A stretch of DNA of 64,000 bases, from contig NC_068342.1 of assembly GCF_014633365.1 (NCBI RefSeq), positions 3,086,622 to 3,150,621 on the forward strand. The letters are read 5' to 3'. This stretch comes from Diospyros lotus (Eukaryota; Streptophyta; Magnoliopsida; Ericales; Ebenaceae). The notes beneath the pieces were generated by a model. It ran no database searches, was not told the DNA's origin, and saw only the letters and a list, made by a program, of their open reading frames with translations. The translations under genes and the position numbers were made by a program. Below are positions 13,201 through 28,200 of this stretch, piece by piece; positions within the stretch are counted from its first letter, which is position 1, and the number at the start of each line of letters is the position of its first letter.

Positions 13201-16200
13201 CTATTTTTAGCAGTTTTCTGTTTTATTTCTGCTTTTCTCATTTCTATCAATTGTATCTTCGTACCCCTCATGTGGAAAAAAAATAGGTTGACTATAATTT
13301 GTACGGCATGGCTCACCTACATGCGTCAAAGATGAAGTTCCGTCATCCTGTCCCAAATGCTTCTGGTCGGGAAAGGTATCGCTGCAATGAGACTAGACTG
13401 GGGAGAGATAATCCAACTTACACATCTGAAGGTTTTCAGGTACTTTCCTCCTCAGACTTTACAGTTCCAGAAGCATTTGGATAGTAGCTTTATGTGCCCT
13501 TATTGTGATGCAAATGATCTGTGTGATGATGTGGGAAATTCACGTTAGGCAGATTCCCGTGGAGATGAATCATTGCGTTCACCAATTTGGATCTCATCCA
13601 CTGTTCCAGATGGCTGGATCTGGGAATGTCAATGCCAACTTGAATCTTCATCCTGTGAAGATGTCCACCATGTTAAACGGCAAAGCACCTGTGAACTTGA
13701 GGGTGATATTACTGTAGATGGTTAGTTTGGCTTCAAAATTTTGCTCTATGACTTTACATCATCCTTTGGTTATGTCATTGTTAAATTACATTTGCGTACC
13801 AATCTTGCAGAGATACTTAATCAGCAGTTTAAGATGTACTCATCTCTCTCTCAAACACGTTCAGATTTGAAAATGGTTCAGTCACTGATACCAATTTGGG
13901 AGGTGTGCTTGTAACTCTTATGCTGTTTCACATGTTTTTATCTTAGTGTCTCTATGGTCGACTTATCTTTTCTTGTCTAGGAGTATGAGAGGACTGGGGT
14001 GCATGACGTAGCATTAGCTTCTGATCCTGAAAAACCACTTCCAAAAGACGTCTTAAGGACTCTCTCCCTTGGGCTTGATGAATTTGAATGTAAATTTGTT
14101 GAACATTGCAAGGAAACAGCAAATGATTTGCCTTGCACACAATCTGAGAAAGTGCTAACGAGATATTCAACCGTTGAGGGAACTATGGTCGAAGTTGGGC
14201 TCTGTGACATGAAAGAAGCTGGTGGAGAAGCTTTGAAATGTTTGAAATTAGGTAGCAAAACAGGGATGGTGTTGCCACCGGATTTGCCCTGTGAACATGA
14301 CAATATTATTGTACCTGGAGAGGGAAAATTGTTGTATCCTAAACAATTGCTTGCCAGTGACATGCAACCAACAACAACAAAAACAACAATGCAAAGTTCT
14401 GATGTGAAGGTAATTGGTCGTAATTGGTCATTATTTTGATTTGCTGCTTACTCTTTTACTTTGTAGACCTGGCTTCCCTGATTGTTATGGCTGAATGAAA
14501 AAGCTGGTGTTCAGCTCTTGCATTCTTGGTGCAGTTGGCTTTATGATGAAATCATGAATTTGAATGCTCAAAATAAACTTCAAAGTTTTTCCGCTGCCAT
14601 TCTATGCATCTTTACTTTGCAGGTTTTGATGTAAGATTGTGCTACATAACATCCATTTTCACCAAGTTACATCTTATGCGTAAATGGCCTAATACATTAC
14701 AACTAATGTTACCAGAAATGGTAATGTTGTGGTACTCATGGTCCAAAAATGGTGAACTTGCCGATCCAAAGTGATGCTACATGTTTGTTTATTTCCTTGA
14801 AAAGGTTTCCTTAGGAGGGAAAAATCAAATTGAAATTTAGGGAGAATGGAGTTTTGGTGGAAAAATGTTAAAAAATTTGGCCAGCATCTTCAACTATGTA
14901 TTTTAACTAGATTAATTTGAAAAAAAAAAATGACTATAAATATTAATTCTCTAAATTTTTAATTTATTCAAGTTTACCCTTGTTACACATTTTACTGTCT
15001 ACTCATGTTCTCCTACCTGTCCCTAGATAGCGAGAGTTTACTTGTCTCTATAAAAAATGGGCCTTTTCTTGTGCTTTTGATGTTTTCCTGCTGTTTGATC
15101 AAGTTTCCATACCCTTATTCTGTCACAACTGATTTCAATACTGTTGTTAACTTTGGCCATACTTTAGTGTGCTCAATGGATGAATATTGGTCTTATTCTG
15201 ATATGATTTGAGGAGTTGTCCAGAAGTTGTTCAGCCTACTATTATTTCTAACCTTTTCTCAGGCACCCTAATAATCCACTTTCAATTATATATATAAATA
15301 TATTTTCCTCCTTTTTTCCAGGTTGTGGATAAGGAGGCAATGGGGCTCCTGGGTTGGCTTGCCTCCTCTCAGGCTGCAGAAGATATAAACTCTGATGATG
15401 ACTTAGCTTGTGAAACTATTTTGACTCCTCTGTTACCTGCAACAACCATTGATAAGGTGTTGGAAAAAGCTAATATGGATTTTGAAAGTGAATCTCAACA
15501 GGAATGCAAAGACATTCTTGATTCAGTTGAAAATTTAATTGACTTTGAAGTCATAGGAGAAAGAACTTCTTCCACGAATCATAATTATTTGAACCAATCT
15601 TCATCAGGGATACCCCAAATGGATGGTTCTGCTGACGATCAAAATTCTATACCTGATAATGACAAGTCTTCGATGGAAATATCCAATGAAATTAAGAGGT
15701 TTCTTGATGATGATGTGCAACAAGTAACTCGTGCAAGCTTGACCAGTTCAAGCAAAAGAAGTAAGCCACTATGGGGTTCTTTACCATTTTCATCTAAGCA
15801 AGAGATGAATGATGTTGTACAACCTCCTAGTAAATGCTACAATGAAATGAACAAACACAAGTTTACAGGTTCTATAGTGGGAAATGATGCAGATATAGTT
15901 TATGTGTCAAAGGAAGAAAGTACACTAGTTGGATGTTCTGTGCGTGATTTGATGAGGAAAAAGCGATGTTTCCACTCAGAGCCTTCTGAATTTGAGAGTC
16001 AAGGGATCCAAAAGGCTGTTTCTAAAGAGGAACTTCACCAAAAACAGTTAAGCACTGGAATACTGCAGAATCATGGACAAGACATTCAAGAAATGTCCAT
16101 AGGACATTGCAAGAAAGATAATATGGATGAGCCACAATTTGTTGGTTCAATGGAACCTGAAACTTTTGATTCATGTATTGGCAAATCTGATCGACAAGTA

Positions 16201-19200
16201 AAAGATACTAATTTATCTGTCCCTCCCAGTTCAGTTTCATCAGCTATCACTTTGGGAGAAAATTCGGTGGAACTTATTGGCATGACCTTTCATAAGAAAC
16301 CCCCTCTGTTGAACCAGACTGTTGGGACATTGGACACTCCCATGTCATATGCCAACATTGCCCAGCGCAATTTTCTTCAGGGAGAAGAAAGTTTTGAAAG
16401 AACATCAGGTTTTTTTTTTTTTTTAATTGTTGTCATCATCACCATCATAATTAATAATAATGGTCATCTTATTTTTATTATTGCGATTGATCATTTCCTG
16501 AGGTGACACCCCAACTTTTAGGCGTATTTCTTCAATATAGTGACTCAAGTTCAGGTCCTGTTAACTTCTTGTCAAGATAAGTTATCATCATTGATTAGTT
16601 AAGTATATATTTGTTCTTTATATGCAAGGGTTTGGGGTGGAACTTTTGTATTTTCTGGGGATGTGATCGTAAGATCAATGCTTGTATGTTATGCAAGTTA
16701 AGGTGGAGTCTTGATGTGTTGATTGAATAAGTTGTTCAAGAATTGAAAACTATGGCCTCTAAGATATGGATGGGGAATATGGTATGTTGGAAAACGGTAG
16801 AAAGAATGGAGAGTTTGAAACAGCTTTTAAGGTACTTCTGGAAATTGCTACAGACCACAAAGAAGTAGTTTAAACTTTATGAATCTTGCCAAGATTCCTT
16901 AGACTTAGGTCTCTTAAAGCTTGTGTCTATTTAACCTATAATGTCAGAATTAGAAACCTGGATTTTTTAACCTCTAAAACTTTTGAGATCTAATGGAACA
17001 TGATATGCGGATCCATGAATCCACCTACCTCAGAATTGTAAACCTTTACTTTTGAATGCCAAGACTTCTGAGACCTAATGGAACAGGATCTCTGGATCCA
17101 TGAAGCAGCCTATGTCAGAATTAGAAACCTTGGCTTTTTGATTGCTAAGACTTTTGAGACCTAATGGAACTGGATCTGCAATCCATGAGTCAACCTCTGT
17201 CTAGCCTATCTAAGAATTACCCAAACTCAGAGCTCCTAAAGCATAGAAAAGAATAATTAGTTACATACTTGGATGGTATATAAGAAAGACCATAAAAACT
17301 CCAAGGGCAGTTGAAGAAGGCTTTTAGTAGTTGCAGGACCATAGGCATTGTCTGAGACTTCTAAGGCCTATTATGCTTGTTCATCCATTCAGTATATGTG
17401 GCATCAAGTGTGTACCATATCTTCTGTCACCAAATTGATGGAAAATTCATCTTATCTTATAATAGCAAATGCAATATAGGTCAGGTAGGAGTCACCTGCA
17501 CTTCAAAGATGAACATTTGCTAAAGTGGTCTATCAATTTTGATATTTATCTATATCTTTTTCTTATTTGAGAATTTTTTTGCATTGATTTTATCCCATCT
17601 GTTCATTTTTATGTTCCGATTGTTCTGGCTTCAGATAAAAACTTGGGGATTTTGCTTTGTGTTTGTACGTTGTTATTGATAAAATTTCCAATTGTACTTG
17701 AATGAATATTGAAATGTATGTATTATGGCGATACAATATTCAACGAAACTGTTAAAAACCTCAATATTACAAGGCATAGTGATACAAAGCCTATTCTTTT
17801 TCATTGTTTCATGTGTCCTTAATTGGAAATAACAGTGCAAGAAATTGGTAGGAATTATCAATGTTGCTAGATGCTCATTATCATCTGGAACTATCTAAGC
17901 CCCAAAAAAATCATTTGGGACTAGAATCTGCATGGATTGTCAATGTCATTAGATGATTGACATCTTTGGCAATAATGAAACTGGAACAAGAATTGGTGTA
18001 CATTGTCAATATTGTCACACCATAAGCATCTGTGTGTCATGAATTTTTGAACTAATGATGGATGCCTAACAAATTAACATCAATTATAATTGTGGTGACA
18101 TTATTTATCACCATAACCAAACACGTAATTAATTACGTTTTTAATTGTTAGGGTGGTCTGATATGTTGTGTATTTGTTACAAGCCCCTTTGTCAGCAAAC
18201 TGTGCCCTAGTATTTACTTTATGTCCTATTTTTTATGACGCTATCCATTTCCAATTTAAATTTGGCATGTTCCCAGCTGTTCAGAGACAACTTATTGAAG
18301 AATTCCCCCCATTTTTTGGGAAGGACTGCCTGGTAGATGGAGATATTCAGAAGAAGAGCCCAAGTAGTAATGAGTTGGATCATCATGAATGTGTTATAGG
18401 TGTCCCTACCCACTACCAAAATGATGGCTCTTACTTATACATGTTGACACCTGTGTTTTCACCCCCATCTGCAGATACTGTTTCTAGATGGCTATTGCAT
18501 GATAACTCAGGTATTAGCTCAAACTAGTAAATTGGCCTGTCAATCAATGACTTCTTTTCCTATAAACAATTTGGTTTCTCTTTTCAGTTGATGATTTAGG
18601 AGAACACACTAAAGCAGTGTCAGTGGACTCACCATCTCCAAAAGGTAAAATTATTTATTGATTTGAGTGGAAGAGAAATACATGAACTATGTTATTAAGT
18701 CCTGGGGTCTGCTTGCAGGCTTTTCTGGCAGTCAGATTAGTTCACAAGGTTCTTTGATTGATGAAAAGCATTCACCACAATGTGGTTCAGTATTCAGAGC
18801 AGATCATGTTATGGATGAGCAAAAACAACAAAGCCATAAGGATCTCATTACTGAAATAAATCCTTGTGTTGTGGGTGAAAATGCAATAGGCCAGATTGAA
18901 TATAATATTGTGAAGCAGGAAGAATGCTCTGATTGTCCACTGGATATCTCACAGATTTCTGGTCCTGATGGCAAATCAAAGCCCACACCTCTGAGTCAAA
19001 TTGGATTCCAAGATCCAGCAAGTTTTGGTGGGGGTCAACAGCTAACATTGTTAAGTATAGAGGTAGTTGAGAAGGTTCTTCCCATTGCTATTATGTTGGA
19101 TGTGCCTGTACACTGCTATGTGAAGATATATATCTTGAATCTTTTGAGCTAGATCTAATTGAGCTGACTATAAATCCGGATTTCTTTTTCATATAGCACC

Positions 19201-22200
19201 ATAACTTAATGAGATCTCTAAATTGCTTGCAGTTTGGACACTTCATAACCTGTAATTTCTAAAGAAGCCTTCTAGGTTTAGTTTGGTGGTAACGTGGTTG
19301 ACCTTCTCAAGTTTAAATTTTGGACTTTTCAATTTCTTGCTACCGCATGAAGTTTGTTGTTACTGTCAAATGCTATTACAAAGTTGTTTATGCTACAATG
19401 TGAAAAGTTAAATTATCACCTTCCCCATTCCTATCTTAAATTTCAAAAAATTTCATCATCCAATTTTATTATTATTATTTTTGTTTGGTGAATGATCTTG
19501 ATATTGAAAACTCTGTTTTTGGTTTTCTTAGCTTAAGTTACACTCAAAATTCCTGAGCTCTTGGAATTTAATACAACCTTTCTTTTTTATTTTTACTTTT
19601 TTTTGACCAATAGACAGGTTAAGATACCATGGACAAACAGAAACCATTAAAAAAAAAACTGAACTAAAATAAATAAATAAATATAGGATAAGAGACCAGG
19701 TAGCCCTTCAAATGATAAATGTCAACGTTCTTTAAACTCTGAAACAATCTCTTATTTTACACCATGGCACGTGCTTTGCATGTGCTAACTACATTTTTTT
19801 TCCAATTAAGAAAGTAAAATAAAAAATGAGAAAACTAAAATAATAAATTATGGGAGGATATTTTATTCAATTCTTGTTAAGTTTACACCTCTTTATCCAA
19901 AATTTATATTGAGTTTATACAAATTATATTATGAAGAAATTATGTTACATCTATTCATATTATTTATCAAAAGTATGAAAGGATGAAATGAATTTGTTTT
20001 CATTTACTACCAAATAACTATATTTGTCTAGTTACTTCTGCAATTAACTTGTGTTTTATTTTCCCACGTTCAGATTCTCTCATTATAGAATTTTTATACA
20101 TGCAAGGATATTTTTTGAAGCACAAATATAGTATATGTAGATGATCAGGGAACAAATGTTATCTTACCAATATATGAAAGAATAATAATCCTGCAAATAT
20201 ACTAAGTTTGTTAATGTTTACGTGAGCAGGCCAAGTTTATTTATTCAGACTGTAATTATTATCACCTTATAGGATGGTATTTATTTTGCTTGTTTAGTTT
20301 GATGCTATCTGCTTGAAAATTTGACATATTTAGATGCTGTTTATTGAAATTGAAATCACATTACTATGTGAACTGATATAATTAAAGTTGTAGAACTTGA
20401 TATTTTATTCCAGATTGACATTGCGGAACCTTGATAAGGACTAAGGATAAATTTTGAGCTTTCATTCTTTTGCAATATTACTTGACAGGTTCAAGCAGAA
20501 ACAAGAGGCGACTTACGACCTGACCCTCGATTTGATGCCGTCAACATTATAGTTCTTGCTTTTCAGGAAGATAATGATTCCAGCTTGGATGTTTATGTGC
20601 TATTGCGAAGTGACACTGATCATCATAGGTTTGCTACTTTTCTCCCCTTCTGGTGAAGGAACAAATTATTGTTTCTTCTTGATCAAAATATTTGTTTTTT
20701 TTTTTTCTGTTGAAATAGCACAAAATAATAGTGGAAAACCAGAATTTCAATGTTTTGGGTGGAAAACAAAAAAGAAGCTTGCCAAAACTTGAGAAAAGAT
20801 TCCAACCAATGAGTTGTGTCAATATTGATAGGGAACATCTATGAGATATTTTATTCCATGGTTACATTTTTTTTTTGTATAAAAATTAACACATTAGATA
20901 CCATATGCAATCATAAGTTTATTTCAAACAAGAAATACATAGCTTAAAAGAAACAAAAAAAAAAAAAATGTAGCAACAAGATGTCTTTAGCCATCAAGTT
21001 TGTGCATGTTATTGTGTTTACTATTGTGTCTAACAATATTTCTCTATTTACTGTTTTGTGCTTTCTGTATTATAGAAGGATAAGGTTTCCCATTTGTTAT
21101 ACTTTCTTGTTTGCAGTAATCTTAATGGAATATCTGGTTGCAAAATGTTAGTTTCTTTGGAAGAGAAGCAGTTATTCAGTCATTTCATGAATATCATTTG
21201 TTCAACTGATCCGGATATATTAATTGGTTGGGACATTCAAGGCAGTTCTCTTGGCTTTCTGGCTGAAAGAGCCATACATCTGGGCATCAATTTGCTTAAT
21301 TGCATATCTCGTATATCAACCAAAACTAAGGTGGCTGCTAAAGAGTCATCTCTGTCTGAAGGTGGACTTCCAGAACCTGTGGACACCGAATCAATTCCAC
21401 TTGAAGACCCAGTGATTGAGGATGAATGGGGTCGGACTCATGCTAGTGGTATTCATGTTGGTGGTAGAGTTGTCCTCAATGTTTGGCGGCTGATGCGTGG
21501 TGAACTTAAACTTAATATGTACACGGTGGAAGCTGTAACTGAAGCTGTTCTCAGGCGAAAAGTTCCATCAATTCCATATAAGGTATTGGCAAGATGGTTT
21601 TCAAGTGGTCCTGGGCAAGCAAGGTACCGATGTATCGAATATATGGTGGGAAGAGCAAATCTGAACCTGGAGATAATAAATCAACTTGACATGGTATGCT
21701 TTATAGTATTTCACTCTTTTTTTTTGTGCATATTTGTACACCCCCCTAAAGTCTATTATGGACTTATTTATTAAACTATTTGTTACTTTCTGGATCATAT
21801 TTCCAAAGGAATCTAATTTGGGTTTCTTCTCAAGATGTGAGGGCAAGCCTGGGTAACAGTATGGTTGGTCCTTTGTGATTGAAAGGTCAAGGGTTTGAGT
21901 TGTAGAAATAGCTTCTTTGTGAAGGAAGGGTAAGAAGATTAGAATTGCATTAGCTTTGGAATAGAAACGTAAAAAGATTAGGATTGCATTAAATTTCTTA
22001 ATTACCCAAAAGAGATGTAAGGAGAAGTGGAAATTCCGTTAGAGATTACTGTTTTTCTTTTCCTACTGTGCTGGGCTTTGGCTGGATTTCCTTGGCTTGT
22101 GCAGCAAATCTCTCTCTCTCTCTCTCTGTCTCTCAGTTGAATATTTTCATTTTGAATAGCACATGAGAAAAGGTTAATGGTTAACCATTTTCTGTCACCT

Positions 22201-25200
22201 ACCTGTTTTCTACGAATGTTAGATGTACTGGAATCCAGTGAAACCACTTTGTCTATGCCTTCTCCCCAATCACTGTAGCCAAACCATTAAGCTTGTTTTG
22301 ATCAATTGATCAATTTTGGGGGCTTATAGTTACTTGACTAGTGTGATATGTGTTCCTTTTACCCTCTTTTTTTTTTTTTGTTCAAGGATCATTTAATTTC
22401 TTGTCACCAGTAGAGTACTTTATTTAGATCCCACAAGACAACTGTGTAAAATTATCAAGTGCACTCAAGCACTTGGTTACAGCTAATTGTTGATAGGTCA
22501 AGCCATTAGCATTCGAACTTAAGGAGTTCTTCAATTTTACTTTCTTTTGCTTGTGGCTTGCTTAAACTAATGGTAATAGTTTCAGTTAATTGGTGAATAA
22601 AGAATGCCATTTCTTTCCTTTCTTTTTCCTCTTATTAGAGAAGATACAGCACCATTGAACTATTTCTTCTCTTTTATGCTTTTGCTTTCATTTAATGAAT
22701 GGTGTCTTACTTGATGTGTGACTTTGCAGATAAACCGAACTTCTGAACTTGCCCGTATATTTGGGATAGACTTTTTCTCTGTTCTTTCTCGGGGTTCACA
22801 GTATCGTGTTGAATCTATGTTTCTGAGATTAGCGCACACACAAAATTATGTGGCCATTTCTCCTGGGAGCCAACAGGTTTTTGTTTCTCATGTGCTCATA
22901 TTGTATGAAATGAATTTGCTCACCATCTTAATATTCAAGTTTAATGTCAGTTGTCTCTCACAACAATTTTCTTATTTTCTTTCTGGATACTACCTTTTGT
23001 TCAATGTATTCATTTACTTCTTGGGTGGTAACTACCTAGTACCTACTGTAGTACTGTTAGTATTTGCATTCGTGTGTAACTTAATTTTAATGTTCTTCAT
23101 CTTACTTTTTGATTCTTAGGAATTGTGAATATGCTTTGTGAAAGAATTACTAGAATTCAGTTGACAGAGGCTTTTTCCATTTTTTTATGATGGCCAGTAT
23201 CTGTCTCTTGAGAAAACCCCTTAAATGTAAACTACGTGAATGTGGTCTTATAAATTGATTGGAACCAAGTTGGATTGGGGTCAATCCTAGTTGTATCTCT
23301 TACAGGGTAAATGTAATCATTTTCAAACTGTAACTTGATGGGTCTGGAAGTGTCATGGCAAACTCACTTCCCTTAATAATATTATATTTTTTTCTTAATC
23401 GACTGAGCTGATCAAATGGCTTGAAGAAGAAAATTTCCAGGTGAAATAAGAAAAAAAAAGAAAATGCTATTAATCTTTTTTTCTAATGGCAAGACAACAA
23501 GGTCATCTAGCACATTCTTCAAGCTCATTCTTAAGAAACTACTTCAACAAGAGAACATAGAGGCTTTCTTGGGTATTCAATGAGAGTCATATATATGCCT
23601 TGGATGTAGATCCATAATTGTCTTCCATTCCAATATGTGTTGGATACAGATTTGGAATTTTCTTTCACTCAAGGCATGCGCTTCTTAAGGGAGGGAAATA
23701 ATTCTCTTCAAGTGCATTGGCATATGAAATTTGCACTCAGGAAGACAGGTTTGGGTGGATATTCAGTTTTATAATCCTGGGGTTAGTGTTGGGCAAGTAT
23801 AAACTTTTTTTTCGGATTCTGTTTCATCTTCGTTTTTTGTCCCCCACCCTCCTTGCTTATAAGTGAAATTCCCATTTTATTCCCTTAAGTTGGTTTATTG
23901 TACCCTTCAAGGTACATTTCTAATCATCTGATTGTTTTACATGAGTTGGTGGTCAATAATTTACATTTTCCGTATAGCCTAATTATATGGAGGAACCAAA
24001 AGGGTGCAACCAACTAGTGAGCTACACCCAATATTGCCCATAATTGTCTACTCTTCCCCCCCCCCCCCCCCCCCAGCCCAATTGGAAACTCTTTTAATTA
24101 TAACTTGGTCATGGAATAGTTAAGTTGTTTAACTTTAACCATCTGGATCAATTGTCGTCACATAATTCACATGGTATAATTTAGTTAACTTGCACATTGT
24201 ACTGGCTTTTACTGGGTTGTCTAAAGCATTTGATTTTTCCCTATTCTCTTTATTGCCTGTAAATTCTTTTATGATTCAACCATGGTCTCTATCTGAACCT
24301 GCATACTGATTCTGTTTTATCTTAACTAGGTTGCTTCTCAACCAGCAATGGAATGCTTACCTCTTGTAATGGAGCCAGAATCTGGTTTCTATATGGATCC
24401 AGTCGTTGTTTTGGATTTTCAGTCCCTGTATCCATCAATGATAATTGCTTACAATCTCTGTTTCTGCACATGCCTTGGGAATATAATGCCTTCAAAAGCA
24501 AACACACTTGGAGTTAGTTCATATTCTCCAGATCTACATGTTCTACGGAGCCTTAAGGATGAAATTTTACTCACTCCTAATGGTGTTATGTATGTTCCTT
24601 CAAAGGTGATTCTTCTTTCTCAATGTATTTGGCACATTATAGTTCTTTGAATTGTTTACATCAGTTAAACGAACGCTCCATGCTTTGGTGTGGAGAGATG
24701 GAATATATAATATCCTTTATTGGGGCTGTTCAGATGGAATGGTGCAGTGTTCTATAATTTTCACATCTATTTACATTCTATATGGTTGGATTCCTTGTAA
24801 AATATGATTGCCAGGATATTCAGCTGATTTGAAGGCAAAAGTAGCAAATTCTGTGATTTCTGATGGGCTTTCAGTTATATAAGCAGTTTTGAGGCCTCCT
24901 TCCTCCCCTCCTCTTCCACTGTTCAAACTGAATATTTGTTGTGACCTTTGTTCCCTTGCCTAGATAAGGAGTAAAAGGAAAAAAGGCACACTTCTGGAAA
25001 ATAGTTGCTATTATTTCCTTGCCTCATCAATTGATTCTGCTGAGATTATACTTGCTTAGTCATTTAACCTTCTCTTGGAAATTTATTAAGACGGGCAATA
25101 GTTCCTCTAATTTTATGCTGATCGAAATTTGCTTCTGAGCTTGTTGAGTACTGTTTGTTACTGTTATTGTGGGGCCAAAATTTGTTTATTAGAAAATATG

Positions 25201-28200
25201 ATATATAAAAATAAAAATGATAGTTCTTAATTTGTTGGGAGGAGATGGGAGCTGTTACTTGTACCTTGAAATATCTTATTGTTATTTACCAGAGGTTGTT
25301 GTTTCTCATATTGCTTTGTTTGATTCCTTTAAAGTAGGAGGGCCAATTTGGCCCCTAGGCCAAAGTAGAGGGACTAATTTGGCACTTCACCTTATTATTA
25401 ATAACCAATTGTAAATACAAAGATATAGTAAACTGATTCTATCTGATTTCATAACTATCTTTCATTTCATACTGTTGTACAGGTCCGTAAAGGTGTACTA
25501 CCACGTCTATTGGAGGAAATATTATCTACTAGAATTATGGTGAAACAAGCAATGAAGAAATTGGCCTCTTCACAGCAAGTTCTTCGCAGGGTGCGTCTGT
25601 ACTTCAAATAAACTCTTCATATATTATGGACTACAGTTAGTTTAGATGCTTGACTAGGATGTTTTTAGGTCTTCAAGCTTTAAGAGTTAGATATGAGTGC
25701 CTTTGAATTGGTGATGCAAGTCTAGCATGGATTATGATGGTATGAACGGAAGGGATGGAAGCATAAAACTTTAAAGGAAATCCCCCTTTAAACTTTTCTT
25801 TTTAATTCTTCTTTCTGTTGCATCCCATTCCATCTAACTCCATGAATAGTGTATTTTACTTGAACGATATGTCGATTGGCATCGTGGAGGATGATGTTAA
25901 AGACAGACATTAGATGGTTTACTGAGTTGGACAAACAGGGAGAGAGACTCTGAGTAGACAATTGGCTTCCAGGTTGCTAGCTCATGGAAGGGGGCAACAA
26001 TGTGACCCTTGAAGTTAGCTAAGCTGTTTTGGCAGTTGGTGTGTTTTGCTTGTCCTTTGTAATTAAATTCACTTTTTCACTATGAACTTTTTTCATTGTT
26101 CAAGAAGGGCCCCATCCTCTGTTGCATTTCTTTCTATTAGTAAATTATTCTTGTTCTTATCAAAGAAAAAGAGTTGTCTCTTTTAGTTTTTATACATCTA
26201 GTGCTGTAATTTTTCTTTCTTTTTTTATTTAGTTGTAAATTTCAAAGGGTGTCTCAAAGTAATATCATTTCTTCTTTGTCTTCTTCAGTCTTGTTTCTTT
26301 GTACTGGTTGGAGCTCTTTTCTTGATTTTGCTTTGGATCATATATGAAGGAGTGCATAGAGTATGAATTTTAATATTCATTAATTCTGTTTTTCAAAATC
26401 TCAGATATTTAATGCAAGACAGCTTGCTCTAAAGCTAATAGCAAATGTGACGTATGGCTACACAGCTGCTGGATTTAGTGGACGCATGCCTTGTGCAGAA
26501 CTTGCAGATAGCATTGTTCAATGTGGCCGCAGAACACTTGAAAATGCTATATCATTTGTAAATTCACATGATAAATGGAAGGCTGAAGTAATTTATGGTG
26601 ACACAGATAGGTATGTGTTTGTTCTCTGCTACCGATCTAGAGATTGAAGGTATGCAGTTAAAGTAGATCTGTGATTGTGCATTATTTTGATGAAAATTTT
26701 CTAGAAGAGGGTAGAGCATATCAAATCTTTCACCTCCGTTTCTTTGGCCTTGTATTCTGGTTCTGCTGTGGAAAATGGGTGTAACAAATGTCATTTACTG
26801 ATTATTGGGTCAAAATGGGGTTTCTATCTGGAGGTAAACTATTTCCATGAATACAATGAAAACTATTACCAAGTTAAAACTTTCTGTTCCAGGTTTGGCA
26901 TTTTCTATTTGGTGCAAGTTGCATGGACTGCTATGAAAATTAGACATTTGCTAGTGCTGTCTCTGTTTATATTCCTATTGTGCTGAATATTTTAACTTTG
27001 ACATTTTTGCCGCTAGCTCATAGATATATACATAAATATACCATTAAGAATCCCCTCAAGTGGAGCACATTTATCATATGTTTCTAACTTATTAAATATA
27101 AATTTCAGTCTAGCCCCAAAACCCTGTCTCTAAACAGGTCTGCTAGTAATCTTCTGACGTCACTCTATTTTTCTTTATTGTATTCTGTAAAATCTTTTGT
27201 TGAGTAAAGTAAGAACAACCTTTATTGTGTTAATGCTCTCATGGAATACAAAATTGGAAGTAATATAAAGGGTTTCCTGATTGTCACAGATTAACTCAAT
27301 GGATTGTGAATGTTGTGCTCCAAGTTTTTCTTTAATGTAACTCAACCATCTCATGAATTCTAGTACTTCTGTTTTATACTCAGGCTCAGAATTATATTGT
27401 GTCGCCATTTTTTCTTTTTAGATGTTTTGCCTTTTAATCTGTTGGATCTTTAATGGATCTTGTGTAATGATGATCTTATCCATTCTGCATCTGTGGATAC
27501 CCCTTTCTCTTTTTCTTCCCCCCCAACACACACCACCTTTAAAACCTACATTATATCATGGCTGGGTGCACCCTTAAGATGCATCAAGATAGATATTAAT
27601 TTGCTCCTTTGTAACTAGAAGTTCACAGGTTCAAGCTGTGAAAACAGTCTCTTTGTAAAAAGATAAAGGAAAGGTTGCATTCAAAAATGACCCTCTCCCA
27701 ACACTCACAACGTGGAGACCCTCATGACTAAGAATGTCCTTGTGAATTGTATGATGCAAGTCTTAACATTGACCGACAGTACTCCTAGCAGAAGATATGT
27801 GCATCTGTGTATATTGCCTTAATGTGCCACAACTTTGGTATTGGAATTTTTGTTGCATCAGCTGATTTAGATCCTATTATTCATGTTTCAGACAATAAAT
27901 CAAGAATAATTTGTGCAAATAAATCAATACTATGGTTAGAGGCATCCCCAGTGCATGAGGTCCCTGCTTTGTAAGGGTCAAGTGAGGCTTGTATCAGTAT
28001 GGAATCTGTCCTAGAAATATTTTAGTGTGAAAGTTACCATGAAATGATGATCTAAATTCTTTGACACCACTAGCTTCATTGCTTTTTCACAATATGATGA
28101 ATGTACACCATAAAACATCTTCTGCCATCTTCAAAATGACAATTGTAAACAAACAGTCCACACTACATCTTGAACACCTAACCATATAAGCCAATGATAC

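Noticed and set aside
13440..13548. Alternative retention of the short intron between REV3 exons 8 and 9
   Set aside because: The retained frame hits stops, whereas splicing 13439 to 13549 joins two conserved segments in phase.
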